From Plotosus lineatus (Eukaryota > Chordata > Actinopteri > Siluriformes > Plotosidae): 64,000 nucleotides of DNA. The notes under the pieces were generated by a model. The model was not told where the DNA came from and ran no database searches. It worked only from the letters and a program-made list of their open reading frames with translations. The stretch covers positions 45,191,064 through 45,255,063 of the forward strand of contig CM045734.1 in the NCBI GenBank assembly GCA_024760905.1. The letters run 5' to 3'. The position numbers and the translations under genes were made by a program. Numbering within the stretch: position 1 is the stretch's first letter; every line of letters starts with the position of its first letter. Of the stretch, positions 27,901 to 42,989 are shown in pieces.

Positions 27901-28521
27901 AGGTGAATAGACCACGGTTTTTTTAGCCATCACTATGTGGCCCTTGTGAAAGTCCCTCACATGCTAACACAGGCTCATTTTTCCTGCTGTCAACACACCA
28001 AATTTAGGGGACTGTTCACTTTACGTGTAACACATCACACTTCTTATCATGTGAAACTGTCACCCATTAATGGTTGTAATGTTTTGGCTGTTTTATTGTC
28101 TATTTGAGTTTTTTATTGTCTATTATGGTTACAGTTGCTGTCAGTAGTAACTACGATAATTCATGTCAGAATTAATGTAAATTCACTTGTTCTACTGCAT
28201 TATTGTTTCCCTTTTAGGAACATTTATATTAACAAATTGCTGATATTGTGAGATTGACTGTTTAGTGGATTGGTCTCCAATGTTAGAATGTTTTGTAGTA
28301 TTTACTGGGTGAACATGATGCTAAAGGGATTGATTTTCTTCTGTGCCACTCAAGAGAATCAAGAGAAACTTTTTATAGCTGAAACAACCTGAGTCATCAC
28401 ACGTACGGCATTATACTATATCTAAGTAATAGTCTCTTGTTAGAATGACTATTGCTTGTGTAAAATGCAGCTATTTATACTTATTTATTCAGTGTGTGTG
28501 GATATATCTCATCTTATCATC

Positions 28522-28572
<51 letters not shown>

Positions 28573-30225
28573 GTCCTTCTCAAAAAATTAGCATATTGTG
28601 ATAAAGTTCATTATTTTCTGTAATGTACCGATAAACATTAAACTTTCATATATTTTAGATTCATTGCACCCCAACTGAAACATTTCAGGTCTTTTATTGT
28701 TTTAATACTGATGATTTTGGCATACAGCTCATGAAAACCCAAAATTCCTATCTCAAAAAATTAGCATATCATGAAAAGACCTGACTGCTGTCCAGAAGGC
28801 CATCATTGACACCCTCAAGCAAGAGGGTAAGACACAGAAAGAAATCTCTGAGTGAATAGGTTGTTCCCAGAGTGCTGTATCAAGGCACCTCAGTGGGACG
28901 TCTGTGGGAAGGAAAAGGTGAAAGAAGGGCCGATTCCAGACCTTGGGGGACCTGTGGAAGCAGTGGACTGAGTCTGGAGTAGAAACATCCAGAGCCACCG
29001 TGCACAGGCGTGTGCAGGAAATGGGCTCCAGGTGCCGCGTTCCCCAGCTCAAGCCACTTTTGAACCAGAAACAGCGGCAGAAGTGCAATCTCCAAGATAG
29101 TTTTCCAGCTGACTGTACTTTTTTCGGATGAAAGCAAATTTTGAGTGTCATTCAGAAATCAAGGTGCCAGAGTCTGGAGGAAGACTGGGGAGAAGGAAAT
29201 GCCAAAATGCCTGAAGTCCAGTGTCAAGTACCCACAGTCAGTGATGGTCTGGGGTGCCATGTCAGCTGCTGGTGTTGGTCCACTGTGTTTTATCAAGGGC
29301 AGGGTCAATGCAGCTAGCTATCAGGAGATTTTGGAGCACTTCATGCTTCCATCTGCTGAAAAGCTTTATGGAGATGAAGATTTCATTTTTAGCACGACCT
29401 GGCACCTGCTCACAGTGCCAAAACCATTGGTAAATGGTTTACTGACCATGGTATTACTGTGCTCAATTGGCCTGCCAACTCTCCTGACCTGAAGCCCATA
29501 GAGAATCTGTGGGATATTGTGAAGAGAAAGTTGAGAGACACCAGACCCAACACTGTGGATGAGCTTAAGGCCGCTATCAAAGCATCCTGGGCCTCCGTAA
29601 CACCTCAGCAGTGCCACAGGCTGATTACCTCCATGCCACGCCTCATTGAAGCAGTCATTTCTGCAAAAGGATTCCCGACCAAGTATTGAGTGCATAACTG
29701 AACATAATTATTTGAAGGTTGACTTTTTTTTTGTATTAAAAGCACTTTTTTATTGGTCGGATGAAATATGCTAATTTTTTGAGATCGGGATTTTTGTTTT
29801 TTCTTTACTTTTTTGCCAAAATGATCAATATTAAAACAATAAAAGGCTTCAGTTGTCTGTAATGAATCTAAAATATATGAAAGTCTAATGTTTATCAGTA
29901 CATTACAGAAAATAATGAACTTTATCACAATATGCTAATTTTCAGATTTATCATCTGGCGGTCACTTTTGGAAACAATGGCCCGTGTCCGGACAATCCAG
30001 ACTATTTGGAAGCTACAGATTTTGTCCGTTGCATCCGAAATCTGTTAAAGTGAAGTCATCAGTCATGCAGCACTGTAGCACAATCTCCAAGATAGTTTTC
30101 CAGCTGACTGTAATAAGGGGGGAAAAAATCTGAAAGTTTTACAAAATTTGTAGCTTCTGACTAGTCCGAATGTATGTATGTGTATATACTGTGTGTATGT
30201 GTGTATGTATATGTATGTATGTATG

Positions 30226-30259
<34 letters not shown>

Positions 30260-30468
30260 GAGAGAGAGAGGATTTTCTGAGTAGATCCTTCCGTAGGAGA
30301 GTGCTCAATACTTTTTGGTAGAGCAAATAAACAAAACATACAAACAAACAAAAAATAGATTCTTCTATAATCACCTGAAGAGAGAGGATGGTTTCACCAC
30401 CCCTCGAAACAGATCTGTAGTGATAAATGGAGTTTCAATAGAAAGTCTTTGTCCTGTCCTTTTATTTT

Positions 30469-30547
<79 letters not shown>

Positions 30548-30553
30548 ATACAT

Positions 30554-30603
<50 letters not shown>

Positions 30604-31942
30604 TATGTATGTGTGTGTGTCCATATTTTACACTATGCTTTCATATTCTTTCCTTAAAAGACAGTATAGTTTACCTTAATGTTTCAGTTTGACAAATTTT
30701 AAACACATTTTGAGTATTTATTTATATAACTCCACAGAACCTGCAAGACTTTTAATAAATGGAGTTTACTGGTCAATATGTTGTTCCCAGGATTTTATCA
30801 TACTTGAGGGTTTAATGGTGTGTTATACTAAACAATTGAATTTCCACCGCCTCTGTTTCACTTCTGTTCTCGCTTCCATCCTTTGTTTTAGTTTTCTACA
30901 GGATTTTAAATGTTTCCTGATTCAAAACCATTTGTTAAAGGCATGATTTGTTGAGCAAATGTTCTTTCTGTTCTCTTGTTTCGAGTTTATTAGAAACAGC
31001 ACTTCCGTTAGCCAGCAGGCAGAAGATTGATGGTGGTTCTCATTATGTTTTAACAGAAACGAAATGTTATTAGTTTAAAATTGATCTTTCGGTGTCAGAG
31101 TTTCTTCTGCTCTGTAAATAGAAAGTGCAGGTGGTTTGTTCTCCATTTCAGTTGTTGACTTGGGATTTTTAGACTTTGAACTCCCCTGACTTCTGTTCTT
31201 CTGTGTTTGCTATCTTTGGGATGATGTTTGTGGAGTGATCTAGTCTTAAGTCGGGCTTTGTTTTGTATTTTTCTCACAGTTTGGTAAAACTCCTCTCCAT
31301 GTGGCAGCAAGTAATGGAGGATTGGAGGTAGTACGACATCTCTGCGTAGCTGGAGCTAACACAGAGGCCATCACTAATGTGAGTAATTTAGTATAACCAA
31401 TGTTTTTTTCACAAATCCAAGCTTTGACATGATTTGCTAATTGTTTAGTGAACCTTAAAGGTTTTCAAAACCAATAAGTAGCAGCACTCAGTGTGAACCT
31501 CCATGAAGGAAGTCTCCTGTTTAACCCCCTTGGCGAACATCTGCTTAGTAATTATGAAGCAGAAGTAGGACTTCTGGGTCAGGGGCCAAGGGTAATCAAA
31601 CAAACTTGTATGAGTGCTGTTACTTAAAACACAGGATTTTCAGTGACTGACACTGGACCTTCAGTCCAGGCATGTTACGGAAGAGAGAACTAGGACTGGG
31701 AGTTTTGGCCTAAAGAACAAGGACTGTATGACTCATGAGTTAAAGCTAATTTCCAAATAAAATTGCTGGAGTTAAAAGAAGGAAGCGTTTACTCAAAAAG
31801 TAATCACTTGTGTATGGAGTTCTATGCTACACAAGATTTGATACAGAATAAGCATTGGTGGTGGTGTTAGTAATAAGATCCAGAGTCGACCATTTAACTT
31901 GGGCAAACAGAATAGAAAACATTGCATAATAACAGAATAGAA

Positions 31943-32011
<69 letters not shown>

Positions 32012-32182
32012 GGAGGATTTTCTGAGTAGATCCTTCCATAGGAGAATGCTCAATACTTTTTGGTAGAGCAAATAAAAATAAAAGGACAGGACAAAGACTT
32101 TCTATTGAAACTCCATTTATCACTACAGATCTGTGTCGAGGGGTGGTGAAACCATCCTCTCTCTTCAGGTGATTATAGAAGA

Positions 32183-32213
<31 letters not shown>

Positions 32214-34523
32214 TTTCTAGTGTGTTACCCTTATGTTAAGACGTCGTCTGTGTGATCTTTGTGTTTACATTGTTTTGCGGACTTTTGTAACCCTAAGCAA
32301 ATATGGTTGGTCTGAAGTGTAAGCCTACTAGCATGGGTGCAAGTCTCATACACGATGATGAATTAACTATCTGCTCAGATCTGCAGAATCTTTATATTTA
32401 TTACAGTGGGGCCAATAAGTATTGGGCAATGTAAAAATGTGCAAGTTCACCCATTTAAAAAGATAAGAGGTTTGTAATTTTCATCATAGGTACACATCAA
32501 GCTTGAGAGACAGAATGTAAAAATAAATCCAGGAAATCAGATTGTATGATTTTTAAACAATTTATTTGTGAAAATGGGAGGCCAGTAAGTATTGGGCAGC
32601 TAGAAAACAAACATCATTTCGGCCCCCACTCGTTAACAGTATGAATGACACCTGTTTGAACTGATTAGATGCATAAGAGACACCTTCAAACCTGCACACA
32701 CCTTCAAACTGTCAGACTGCAGTCTTCACCATGACAAAGACACCAGAGATAAAATTGTACAACTGCACACAGCTGGGATGAGTCAAACTGCAATTAGTTA
32801 ACAACTTTGTGAGAAAAGATCAACAGTTGGAAACATTATTAGAAAATGGAAGATGCAGAACATCACTGACAACCTCCCTAGGAGTGGCACTCCACACAAG
32901 ATCTCACCTCGCGGGGTTCAAAGGATCCTGAGAACAGTGAGTAATCAGCCCAGAACTACACGGCAGGAACTGGTCAATGATTTAAAGATGGCAGGAACCA
33001 CCATCACAAAGATGACAATAACTAACACACTACGTCGTCATGAGATGAAATCCTGCTTTGCCCGAAAGGTTCCCCTACTAAACAAAAAACATGTAAAGGC
33101 CCATTTGAAATATGCTAAAGACCATCTGGACGATCCAGAGGAGGATTGGGAGAATGTGATGTGATCAGATGAGACCAAAATTGAACTTTTTGGCTTAAAC
33201 AGCACTCGCCGTGTTTGGAGGAAGAAGAATACTGAGTTGCATCCCAAGAACACCATACCTACTGTGAAGCATGAGGGTGGACACATCATGCTTTGGGGAT
33301 GCTTTTCTTCAAACGGGACAGGAAGACTGCACCGTATCAATGGCAACATGAATGGGGCCATGTATTGTGACATTTTGGGTAAAAACCTCCTTCCCTCAGT
33401 CATAGCATTAAAAATGAAACATGGCTGGGTCTTCCAGCATGATAACGATCCAAAGCACGCAGCCAAGAAAACCAAAGAGCGGCTCCGTAAAAAGCATATC
33501 AAGGTTCTGGAGTGGCCAAGCCAGTCTCCAGACCTCAACCCAATCGAAAACCTGTGGAGGGAGTTAAAACTTCGGGTTGCCAAGCGACAGCCCTAAAACA
33601 TCACAGCTCTAGAGAAGATCTGTGCAGAGGAGTGGGACAAAATACCAACTAAAGTGTGTGTAGACCTGGTCAAGAACTACAGGAACCGTTTGACCTCTGT
33701 CACTGCCAACCAAGGCTACATTACAAAGTAACTTTTGCTGGCTGCCCAATACTTATTGGCCTCCCATTTTCACAAATAAATTGTTAAAAAAATCATACAA
33801 TGTGATTTCCTGGATTTTTTTTTTACATTTTGTCTCTCAAGCTTGATGTGTACCTATGATGAAAATTACAAACCTCTCTTATCTTTTTAAATGGGTGAAC
33901 TTGCACATTTTTACATTGCCCAATACTTATTGGCCCCATTGTATCTTTCAGAAGATTCCTAAGAGTGTATACTTATTTTTATATTAATATTCATTAGGAT
34001 TTGTACATGTTCGTTGTATGCATCTCTTGAATAAAGTTTACTTACTTACACAAAAGAAAGAACTCGCCGCTTTGCTGGGAGACTGCAGCAATGCAGGCTG
34101 TGTTCTAAACAAGTTCAACGGCAAGCTTGTGCACTTGAAAGACCGGAAGTCCCTATAACCCACAGCAAGTACACTACTTTTGCAAGTACACTACTTTCGG
34201 TATTGAGCGCCTCACATATTGTAAGAGTTGATTGACTGTTTTAAGCTTCATGTAAAGTGACTCGGTACAAATAAGTGACTTATTTGAAATTAATGTTGAT
34301 ATTATTTGATATATTTGATATTATTTTACAATGTTATGTTTATAATAATTGATTTAGGGGTGTTTTATGAGATACGGTAATGGTATTTATGGATGTATAG
34401 TACAGTATGAGCATCATACGTCACACTTCACTGTAACAACTTACGTTCACTTTCAACTTAGGTTCGGCCATCCGGAACCAATTAAAAACATAGGTCGGGG
34501 AGCATCTGTATATTATGTATGTA

Positions 34524-34608
<85 letters not shown>

Positions 34609-34621
34609 ATATATGTATATA

Positions 34622-34701
<80 letters not shown>

Positions 34702-34781
34702 GATTTTCAGAGTAGATCCTTCCGTAGGAGAGTGCTCAATACTTTTTGGTAGAGCAAATAACAATTAAAAATAAAAGGACA

Positions 34782-34830
<49 letters not shown>

Positions 34831-35016
34831 ATATTCTTCTATAATCACCTGAAGAGAGAGGATGGTTTCACCACCCCTCGAAACAGATCTGTAGTGATAA
34901 ATGGAGTTTCAATAGAAAGTCTTTGTCCTGTCCTTTTATTTTTATTATATATATATATATATATAAAATGTAGTAATGATTGTGTAAAAACTTTAATTTT
35001 GTACTGTGATATTTAT

Positions 35017-35076
<60 letters not shown>

Positions 35077-35899
35077 ATCAATAAATATCACTGTACAAAA
35101 TTAAAAAGTTTTTACTTACTTACTGCATTATACTACATTGATACTGTATTAATGAGTAAGACTGTCTATAGAATGTGTTTGAGAAGCATATTTTAGGCAT
35201 GTTATATGGTACATAGGGTTTTACTTCCGGTTGATCATTCGCGCATGTAATGTGTGATACATAGTGTTTTACTTCCGAGTACAGAACTCGCGGATTGTCT
35301 TGATTCACGGGAGGGGCCGCAACCGAACCCCCGCGAATAACAGGGGTCTACTGTATATTGGTAGTAGAATGCTGAGGTTGGAACCACCTGGCAGAAGGCC
35401 TAGAGGAAGACCAAAGAAGAGATTTATGGATGTGGTGAAGGAGGACATGAAGGTAGTTGGTGTAAGAGAAGAAGATGCAGAGAGGATAGGGTGATGATTT
35501 GCTGCGGCGACCCCTGAAGAGAACAGCTGAAATGAAAAGAAGACGACTAAATCTAATATGAGTAACTTTGATATAAATCCACATAAGCACAGGAAGGACA
35601 TGCAAACTCCACACAGAAATGCTGCTACCCAACCAGAAGACTTGAACCCAGGACCTTCTTACTGTGAGAGGAGCGTGCCAACACTGTAGTGTCAACATAT
35701 TTCTAAAACAATGGTCAAAAAATGCGCATACGCTCTCTTTTATCTATGTGACTATATGAGCAGTTGCTATTTTCATCGACGCAACTTCACTGGGCTTTTC
35801 ACCCGAGGTATTTTTACCGGTCTTTAAAAGACTTGAGGGAAACACTGTTTAAAATCTCATAATAAAAGGCAAATACCATGTCTGATACAAATTGGAACG

Positions 35900-35941
<42 letters not shown>

Positions 35942-36499
35942 GTTCTTATTTAATTATTGCTATAAAATTAATTAACTGCCCTATTCTAGGAGCGTAATAC
36001 ATAGTACATTGATCCTCGCTACTTTGGGCTTCACTTTCTGCAGCTTCAGTGTATCGTGGGGTTTTTCAAAAATATTCAAAACATTTAAAAAAGGAAAAAT
36101 AGGGGTAAAGTTAAGGAAAATGCCGCAAAATAAGGCCAATTATACAAAAAAAAAAAAAACCCGAAACCAGACCAACAAAACTGCTGAAATTTTTATGTGA
36201 GGTGTGCATCTGAGTGTGTGCGCGTGTCTGTATGTGTGTATATTTATTTTTTATTTACATCTTATGCATTGTTTTTTTATGTTTAATTGTTATTATACGC
36301 ATTTATAGAGTTGAATATGTATTTATTGATATTATATACACATGTACATGTGCGTATACGTCAGTCAGGGGGATGGTCGATCCTACTTCGCGAAACTTGG
36401 CGGTTGCGAGTGGTGGGGGGGTCACGGTCCCCATTAACTGTGGAAAATGAGAGATCCCTGTAGTGTGATAATATTTAACAGCAAACATAGTTAAAAAAA

Positions 36500-36530
<31 letters not shown>

Positions 36531-38124
36531 TTCTCGTCGGCATTTGAGTGAGCGTGTTTATGTGTTTTGTCTATCCACATTCACCCCTTTGATGTGTACG
36601 GCAAGAGGGTTCTTCAAGTATCCTGTAGCTTTATGAATTGCATAGTGTAAATAATGCCTGAAATAGAACTTGGTTAATAATATGAGCAAAAAAAACAAAA
36701 CAAAGTCTCTATAAATCTATCGCTCATTATGCCACCCTTATTGAGTTCATTTTATTCACTTACTCATCTGCAAAACTGCTTGATTCTAATACGGTCTCTG
36801 GGAGGCAAGACCCTGTCTCAGCTGACACCGGGCAACTATTCACAATCAATCCACACCACAGGGCAATTTTAACAGCCAATCGGTCTAATATGCATGTTTT
36901 TGGATTTTGGGAGGACACCGGAGTACCCGGAGAAACCCACTCCAGCACTGGGGAAACATCAAACTCCATAAAGAAATTTCCAGACCCACGACTCAAAACC
37001 CAGTCAGTTATTTCTGGAGCCAGACGAGCTGCTCACTACACCACCATGCTGCCTAAACTCGTTTTATTTCTCATGAAATATTTATTATGTAAATGTAAGC
37101 CCAGGAACGTTTAAGTTACGGTCCACCTCTTTTATTTAAGCTTGAAACAGAATTCAAGGTTGTCCTTTTCCTTTGTTGAGTCAAAACTTGACACTGAAAG
37201 CTTTTCTGTGAATATTATTGATCATCTAATGTGAATAGCGTGGGGCAGTGGTGGTCTAGTGGTATAGGGCGCTGGATCGCTGATCCAAAGGTTGGGGGTT
37301 CGAGTCCCACTCTCCACAAGGTTGTCACTGTCCCCCCCCAGTGCAGCTAACTGGGTTATCAAAGGCGGGCCGTGTCGCTCACTGTCTATGGTGAGAGGCA
37401 TGTAAAAGAACCATTGCTGACTTTCATAAAGAGTAGCTGCAAAGTCGTCAGCGTGTTTCTGTCCCTTGCTAAAAAGAGTTGTGACAGGAAGGGCATCCAA
37501 TGTGAAAAACCTCTGCCAAATCAAACGTGCGAATCAGATGATTCGCTGTGGCGACTCCCGAGTAAAAGGGAAAAAGCCGAAAGGAAGACAGACAGACATC
37601 TAATGTGAATAGCATTGTATGAGAATGGAAGTTATAATCCCTCACTGAGGTGTCAGCATGATCGGCAGGAAGCCATTATTTATTATGTGACATTAGCACC
37701 CTTTTAAAAACTTTAAGAATGTTGGAGATTTTAGAAATTTTTTATTTTTAGCAAATCCTGTAGAAAAATGGGTGGGCGTAAATCGACTTTAGGGATAGAG
37801 GTAAGATCATGTATTGTATAAGTGGTATTTTAAAGGGCATCTTGTATACCGTGATTACATTATTCCATAGATGTTATAATGCACTAACGTTCACGTTCCA
37901 TTACCTGCAGTCCAGTCCCTGCAGAAGCTTCAGAAATTGGATTAAGTCCAGGGAAAGCTAATTGTTGCATATGAAATTGGGTTTCCAGTTGATTTTGTGG
38001 GTTTTTTCTTGGTATAAATGACTCAAAGAAGGACAAGTAGGCAGCTCCCAAGCATTGATTGCTCAATATCCGTACTGGCTTATATGTAGTTCTATAGTAA
38101 ACTGAAGTATGAAATCGATACACA

Positions 38125-38159
<35 letters not shown>

Positions 38160-38175
38160 TGTGTGTGTGTATATA

Positions 38176-38240
<65 letters not shown>

Positions 38241-38856
38241 GCTTGTCCCTGGGGAGCAGGTGTTATTGATGCTGCTTAAACAGTCTTCTTAAATGTGTGT
38301 GTTTACGTATGGCATTATATATCCATTCAGTCCTGTGCAGAGGATTTGTGCTTATATGTGACCGAGGAAAAAGTCTGGACCATTCACACTGTTCTGTTAA
38401 CTGAGAACAACTGTCAAAACTCAGAACATCAATTATCAGTACATACCAACCGCTCTCTCTTTAGATCTGATGGCCAAAGCTTTCATGGGATTTGTCTTTG
38501 AACGTATTGCAAATGCCATTCATACACCGTCCCGATGCCTAAAGATGCCTAAACTCCAAAATAAGATTCTTTCATGAAGATATTTTTTTTATATTAACAA
38601 GGCAGATGACTAGCAGTAAAATTACAAATACAGGGATCCTTCACTACTTTGCACTTCAATTTATGAGGCTTCAGTACATCACAGGGTTTTTTGTTTTTTT
38701 TAATAGTCATCAAATTAAAAAATAAGGAAATTAAGGAAGAATATGGAAAAAGTGAAGGAAAATGCCACAAAAAACAAGGCCAATTATGCAAAAAAAAACA
38801 AACAAAAACAGAAAGGAAAAAAAAAAACACAAAACACCCCAACAAAACTACTTACA

Positions 38857-38894
<38 letters not shown>

Positions 38895-39799
38895 TGCATG
38901 TCTGTATGTGTGTGTATTTATATTTTATTTACATCATTTGCATTATTTTTTAATGTTTAATCATTATTATAAGCATTTATTATCATTGAATATGTATTGG
39001 TATTATATACACATATACATGTACGTATACGTCAGTCGGGGGTGGGGGGCGGGTCGTTGATCCTACTTTGCGGAATTTGGCAGACGCGGTGGGATCTTGG
39101 TCCCAATTAAGCACGGAAAGTGAATATTTGTTTAGTACTTAACATTCACTTGTTTGCTTGAGAGATCGGAGGACCGGATTAAACAACTTAAAAAACGAAA
39201 AATAAGCTGCAATGAGCACTCTTGAAACTCACGAACCAACAGTACATCTCTCCTTTACGCATGTGACAAACAAGCTTTATGCGTGCAGTACTATGGCGAT
39301 TCAGCTCCCTCCTGGCCAATGGGAGGCCAGCAGGGCGGGATGTTGGGAAACAGCCAATGAGAGAGCAACTCACGCATTGTTTGATTGTTTGAATTTTTGA
39401 ATTTCGCGTTTGGTGCTTTTCGTAAGAAGAGGTTGTTTTGTATACAGAGGAGGAAAATGTTTTTCGTAACCTTTTCGTATTCAGAGGTTTTCATAAGTAG
39501 AGGGCAGATTGTACTCTTTCAGTTAACTAATACTGAGACCGACCATAAAACACTGAACATATGAAAGTATGGGGCAATTTAATGTGGAGTTTGCTGTGAC
39601 TTCTTGTACTATTGCAGGGAAAAATTTTAATTTAAGGATTACTGTTGCATTCTATCGATTAAAAAGAAATCCTGTGTCATTACACATTTGCTATGAAAAT
39701 CCCAGATTGGGACAAATTTTATTTTACAAAAATTTTGCTCAATGTTCATCTCAAAGAAAGATGCAATTTCCCAAATTGCATATTGTATTAGTTTTTCAT

Positions 39800-39833
<34 letters not shown>

Positions 39834-40027
39834 TTCAAACTCCTCTTTTTTTCCTCAAAATGTATATATTGAGGGTTGTCTGGTTCTTGCATAGTGCCGC
39901 GCATGTTAGAAACCACTCAGTATGTGGCAGTAACAAAAGGCTGCTCAAGGGAGCATTATAGTTTTGAACTCATCATTTCAATCCTTCTCTCACTTGTGGT
40001 TAAAGAAAGGATTCTCATATGTGGCAA

Positions 40028-40093
<66 letters not shown>

Positions 40094-40263
40094 TGTTTTT
40101 AGCTGTGTGTATGCAGTAGGTCTCAGGTGTTTGCTTGTATCGAAGGGAGTAAAGTGTGTGGGGACTTGGGGTTTACTGGTTTCCTCTGAAAGCCCTTGAG
40201 GTTTGTGTGAGAAAAAGAGTGAGAGATGGACTTGATCCTTCCTATCAGTATGTGACTTTTATT

Positions 40264-40319
<56 letters not shown>

Positions 40320-42821
40320 CGAGAGAGAGAGAGAGGTGTGTGTGTGAACACCAGATCTGCCACTCATAGCCATATAATAATCTAATAGCCGTAATTTTAT
40401 TTTTCCTCTATAGGGTACCACGGCCTTGCTTTTCAAATATAACACTGTACACCCCTTCCTCTTTTTTCTTCTTGTCTTTTTTCAGGTTGTTCTTTAGTAG
40501 CATCAGAGCTCTGTCATTAGGAAAACTCAGTTTTCCAAAGAGAGTTAGTTGTACTTTCTCAGCCTTCCTCATCATTCCATTCTGAAGCTTATCTCTCTTT
40601 ATGTTTATTTCTTCTTTCAAAGGATGGAAAGACTGCAGAGGAAGTGGCAATTGCAGAACAGCAGGAGCATGTAGCACTTTTGTTGGCCAAATTGAAAAAG
40701 GTTTGTGCACTGTACATGATGACTGGTGGTGGTTCTGTATTCGTTCATTTTATTTTAATTTTGAGTGGAAAACTATAGTATTAAAAATAAAAAAATAAAT
40801 AAAAATAAAAGTACAGCAACTGATTTTTATCATTATTATTTTATTTTTATTCTAATTTTTATTATAGCTGACAATTGGCTGAATAATACGGATGTGCAAA
40901 CACAATTATTTAGGCTGGTCCAGGTTTTATTATCTTTTTAATGTTGTATTATTTAAGTATACATTTGCATGATTTGGGCAGATTTTCAAGACACAGGTCA
41001 CGTTCAGCCTGTTCAGCACTTAATATATTGTTCAACCCTTTTGGTGACTCTGCTCATGCAATTTTTACTAAATTGTCTGTCCATAATGACTTATTTTAAT
41101 TTCCTCTCTTATGGCTCCCCCAGGACAACCACAAAGGCGGCTACATCCAGCAGCTGAGACCCACTCAAACCCCTCAGCCGCGGATCAAGCTAAAGCTGTT
41201 CGGTCACTCTGGCTCTGGGAAAAGCACACTGCTAGAATCTCTGAAATGTGGCATCCTGAGGAGCTTCTTCAGGCGTAGAAGGCCAAGACTCACCAACCCT
41301 GTGAGACACCCAGCCTCACCTGCCACATCCAAACCTGCAGGTATTAAAGGTTTTTCCACTCTGCTGGAACCATGGTCATGATTGTATGAACGGTTCCATA
41401 GATCTTCGATCGTTTTCCAGAGTAGCAGATGGTTTTTGGTTATTAGAATGCTTTCCAAACGGCAATACTTCTGCACTGAGAGGATAACACTAAAACACGG
41501 TATATATGTGGCCGATAACATGCTTTAGTGTACGTTTCTAAGACTGGATATCTTTAATAAGAGTTAGTGTTGCTCTAGTTACTAATACCAGTAAATTTGA
41601 GCTTTGTAAAGCAGTACCGTGGTATCTTGACTTATGAGTGTCCCTTATAACAAATTTTCCATAATACGAGCTTCGATCCCACCAAAACTCAGCCCCATCC
41701 AACAAGCAAAATTTTTATTTACGAGCTCTCCTCGAAATGGCTTTTCCGGGCCGATTAGCCTTGTATTCTTCCACATGTATTCCTCTGCACTTCGAGAACG
41801 CCTTGTGCAATGCTTCTCAATTATTTTCTGTGACGCCCCATCTAGAAAGAAAAAAAAAACATTTCGCACCCCCTCAGCACCCTGCTCGCGACTATAAATA
41901 GTTTTTACTGCACTTCATATCATTTGCTCGGTGCTTTTTCCCTACACCATAGCGCGACAATGAGAGTTCCACTGCCAACTACTGTAGTGGATGCACAGTT
42001 ACACTTAATTCTAGTACAGTATGGCAAAAAAGCTTGTTCCCCAGGGTCATACCCATACCCTGGCATCACACTGTGCGCCCCACTATTTGAGAAGCACTGG
42101 CCTTGTGGGAGTTCACCACGAGCCTTTCTTTTCATTTGTAGTGTGCACATGCACCAAATTCTCTTCATCCTCCTCCTCTATTACGCACCACCTCCTGTCT
42201 GCCCATGTGACATCTTCGCCACAGTCGATGATCGGCAGGGTTAGTTGACTTATTGTTTATTCTTGTTTTATTATTATTTGTTATTAATTATTATTAATGT
42301 TAATGTACATGCATTATTCATATTAGGAAATATTTATTGTTTTTACATGTTTATCTTTAATATAATAATTGTTTCATGTCACAAACTTTTTGGCTTACAA
42401 GCTTGCCCTCGGAACGGATTAAACTCGCCAGTCAAGGTACCATTGTACTGATCCTGAATTTTCCCCCCCGAATTGTTACACTTTATAATGCGCCCCCAAG
42501 AGTTTTCTCTTTTGCACACAACCTAGTAGGAACCAGCGTGGTGTGATGTGTTAAGCTTTATACGCACGATATGACACAAAAAATGTGGAGAAAAAAAGTG
42601 TGTGAGATGTTAATATACAGAGTATACACATGGGGTGTGATTTATTTTGCTTTCATACCACAGCTGTGTGATGGTGTCATTGAGGAGTGAGGAGGATATA
42701 ATACATTTAAACACACTTTCAAAAAGTGGTTTTCACACACAAAGAAACAAAGAGAAAATATGAAGTGCATTGCCTTTTTTAAGGAGATGAAGTTGGTAGA
42801 TGCATCACTCATACTCTCTCT

Positions 42822-42871
<50 letters not shown>

Positions 42872-42920
42872 ACAAGCAGTGTTTAAAATTGTTGAAATTT
42901 CATCAGTTTATGTGGGGGAA

Positions 42921-42989
<69 letters not shown>

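Larger units (their letters stand above)
32214..34511 (+). mobile_element. foldback-family element split by a Tc1 insertion
   Basis: Left part 32214-32403 (GTGTGTTACCCTTATGTTAA ... GTAAGCCTACTAGCATGGG) matches 63610-63800. The right part 33942-34511 ends TAGGTCGGGGAGCATCTGTA, the terminus type of this family, and contains GACCGGAAGTCCCTATAACC and GAGCGCCTCACAT. The Tc1 element at 32404-33941 lies between them. Confidence 0.7.

Noticed and set aside
28753..29151. Open frame of 132 codons on the minus strand
   Set aside because: Antisense to the Tc1 transposase; the sense strand has the DDE motifs.
33038..33583. Open frame of 181 codons on the minus strand
   Set aside because: Antisense to the Tc1 transposase at 32730-33731.
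30315..34768. Long reading frames made of alternating I-Y, V-C or I-H residues
   Set aside because: They are translations of TA and GT tracts present on both strands; no start context, family or exon structure.
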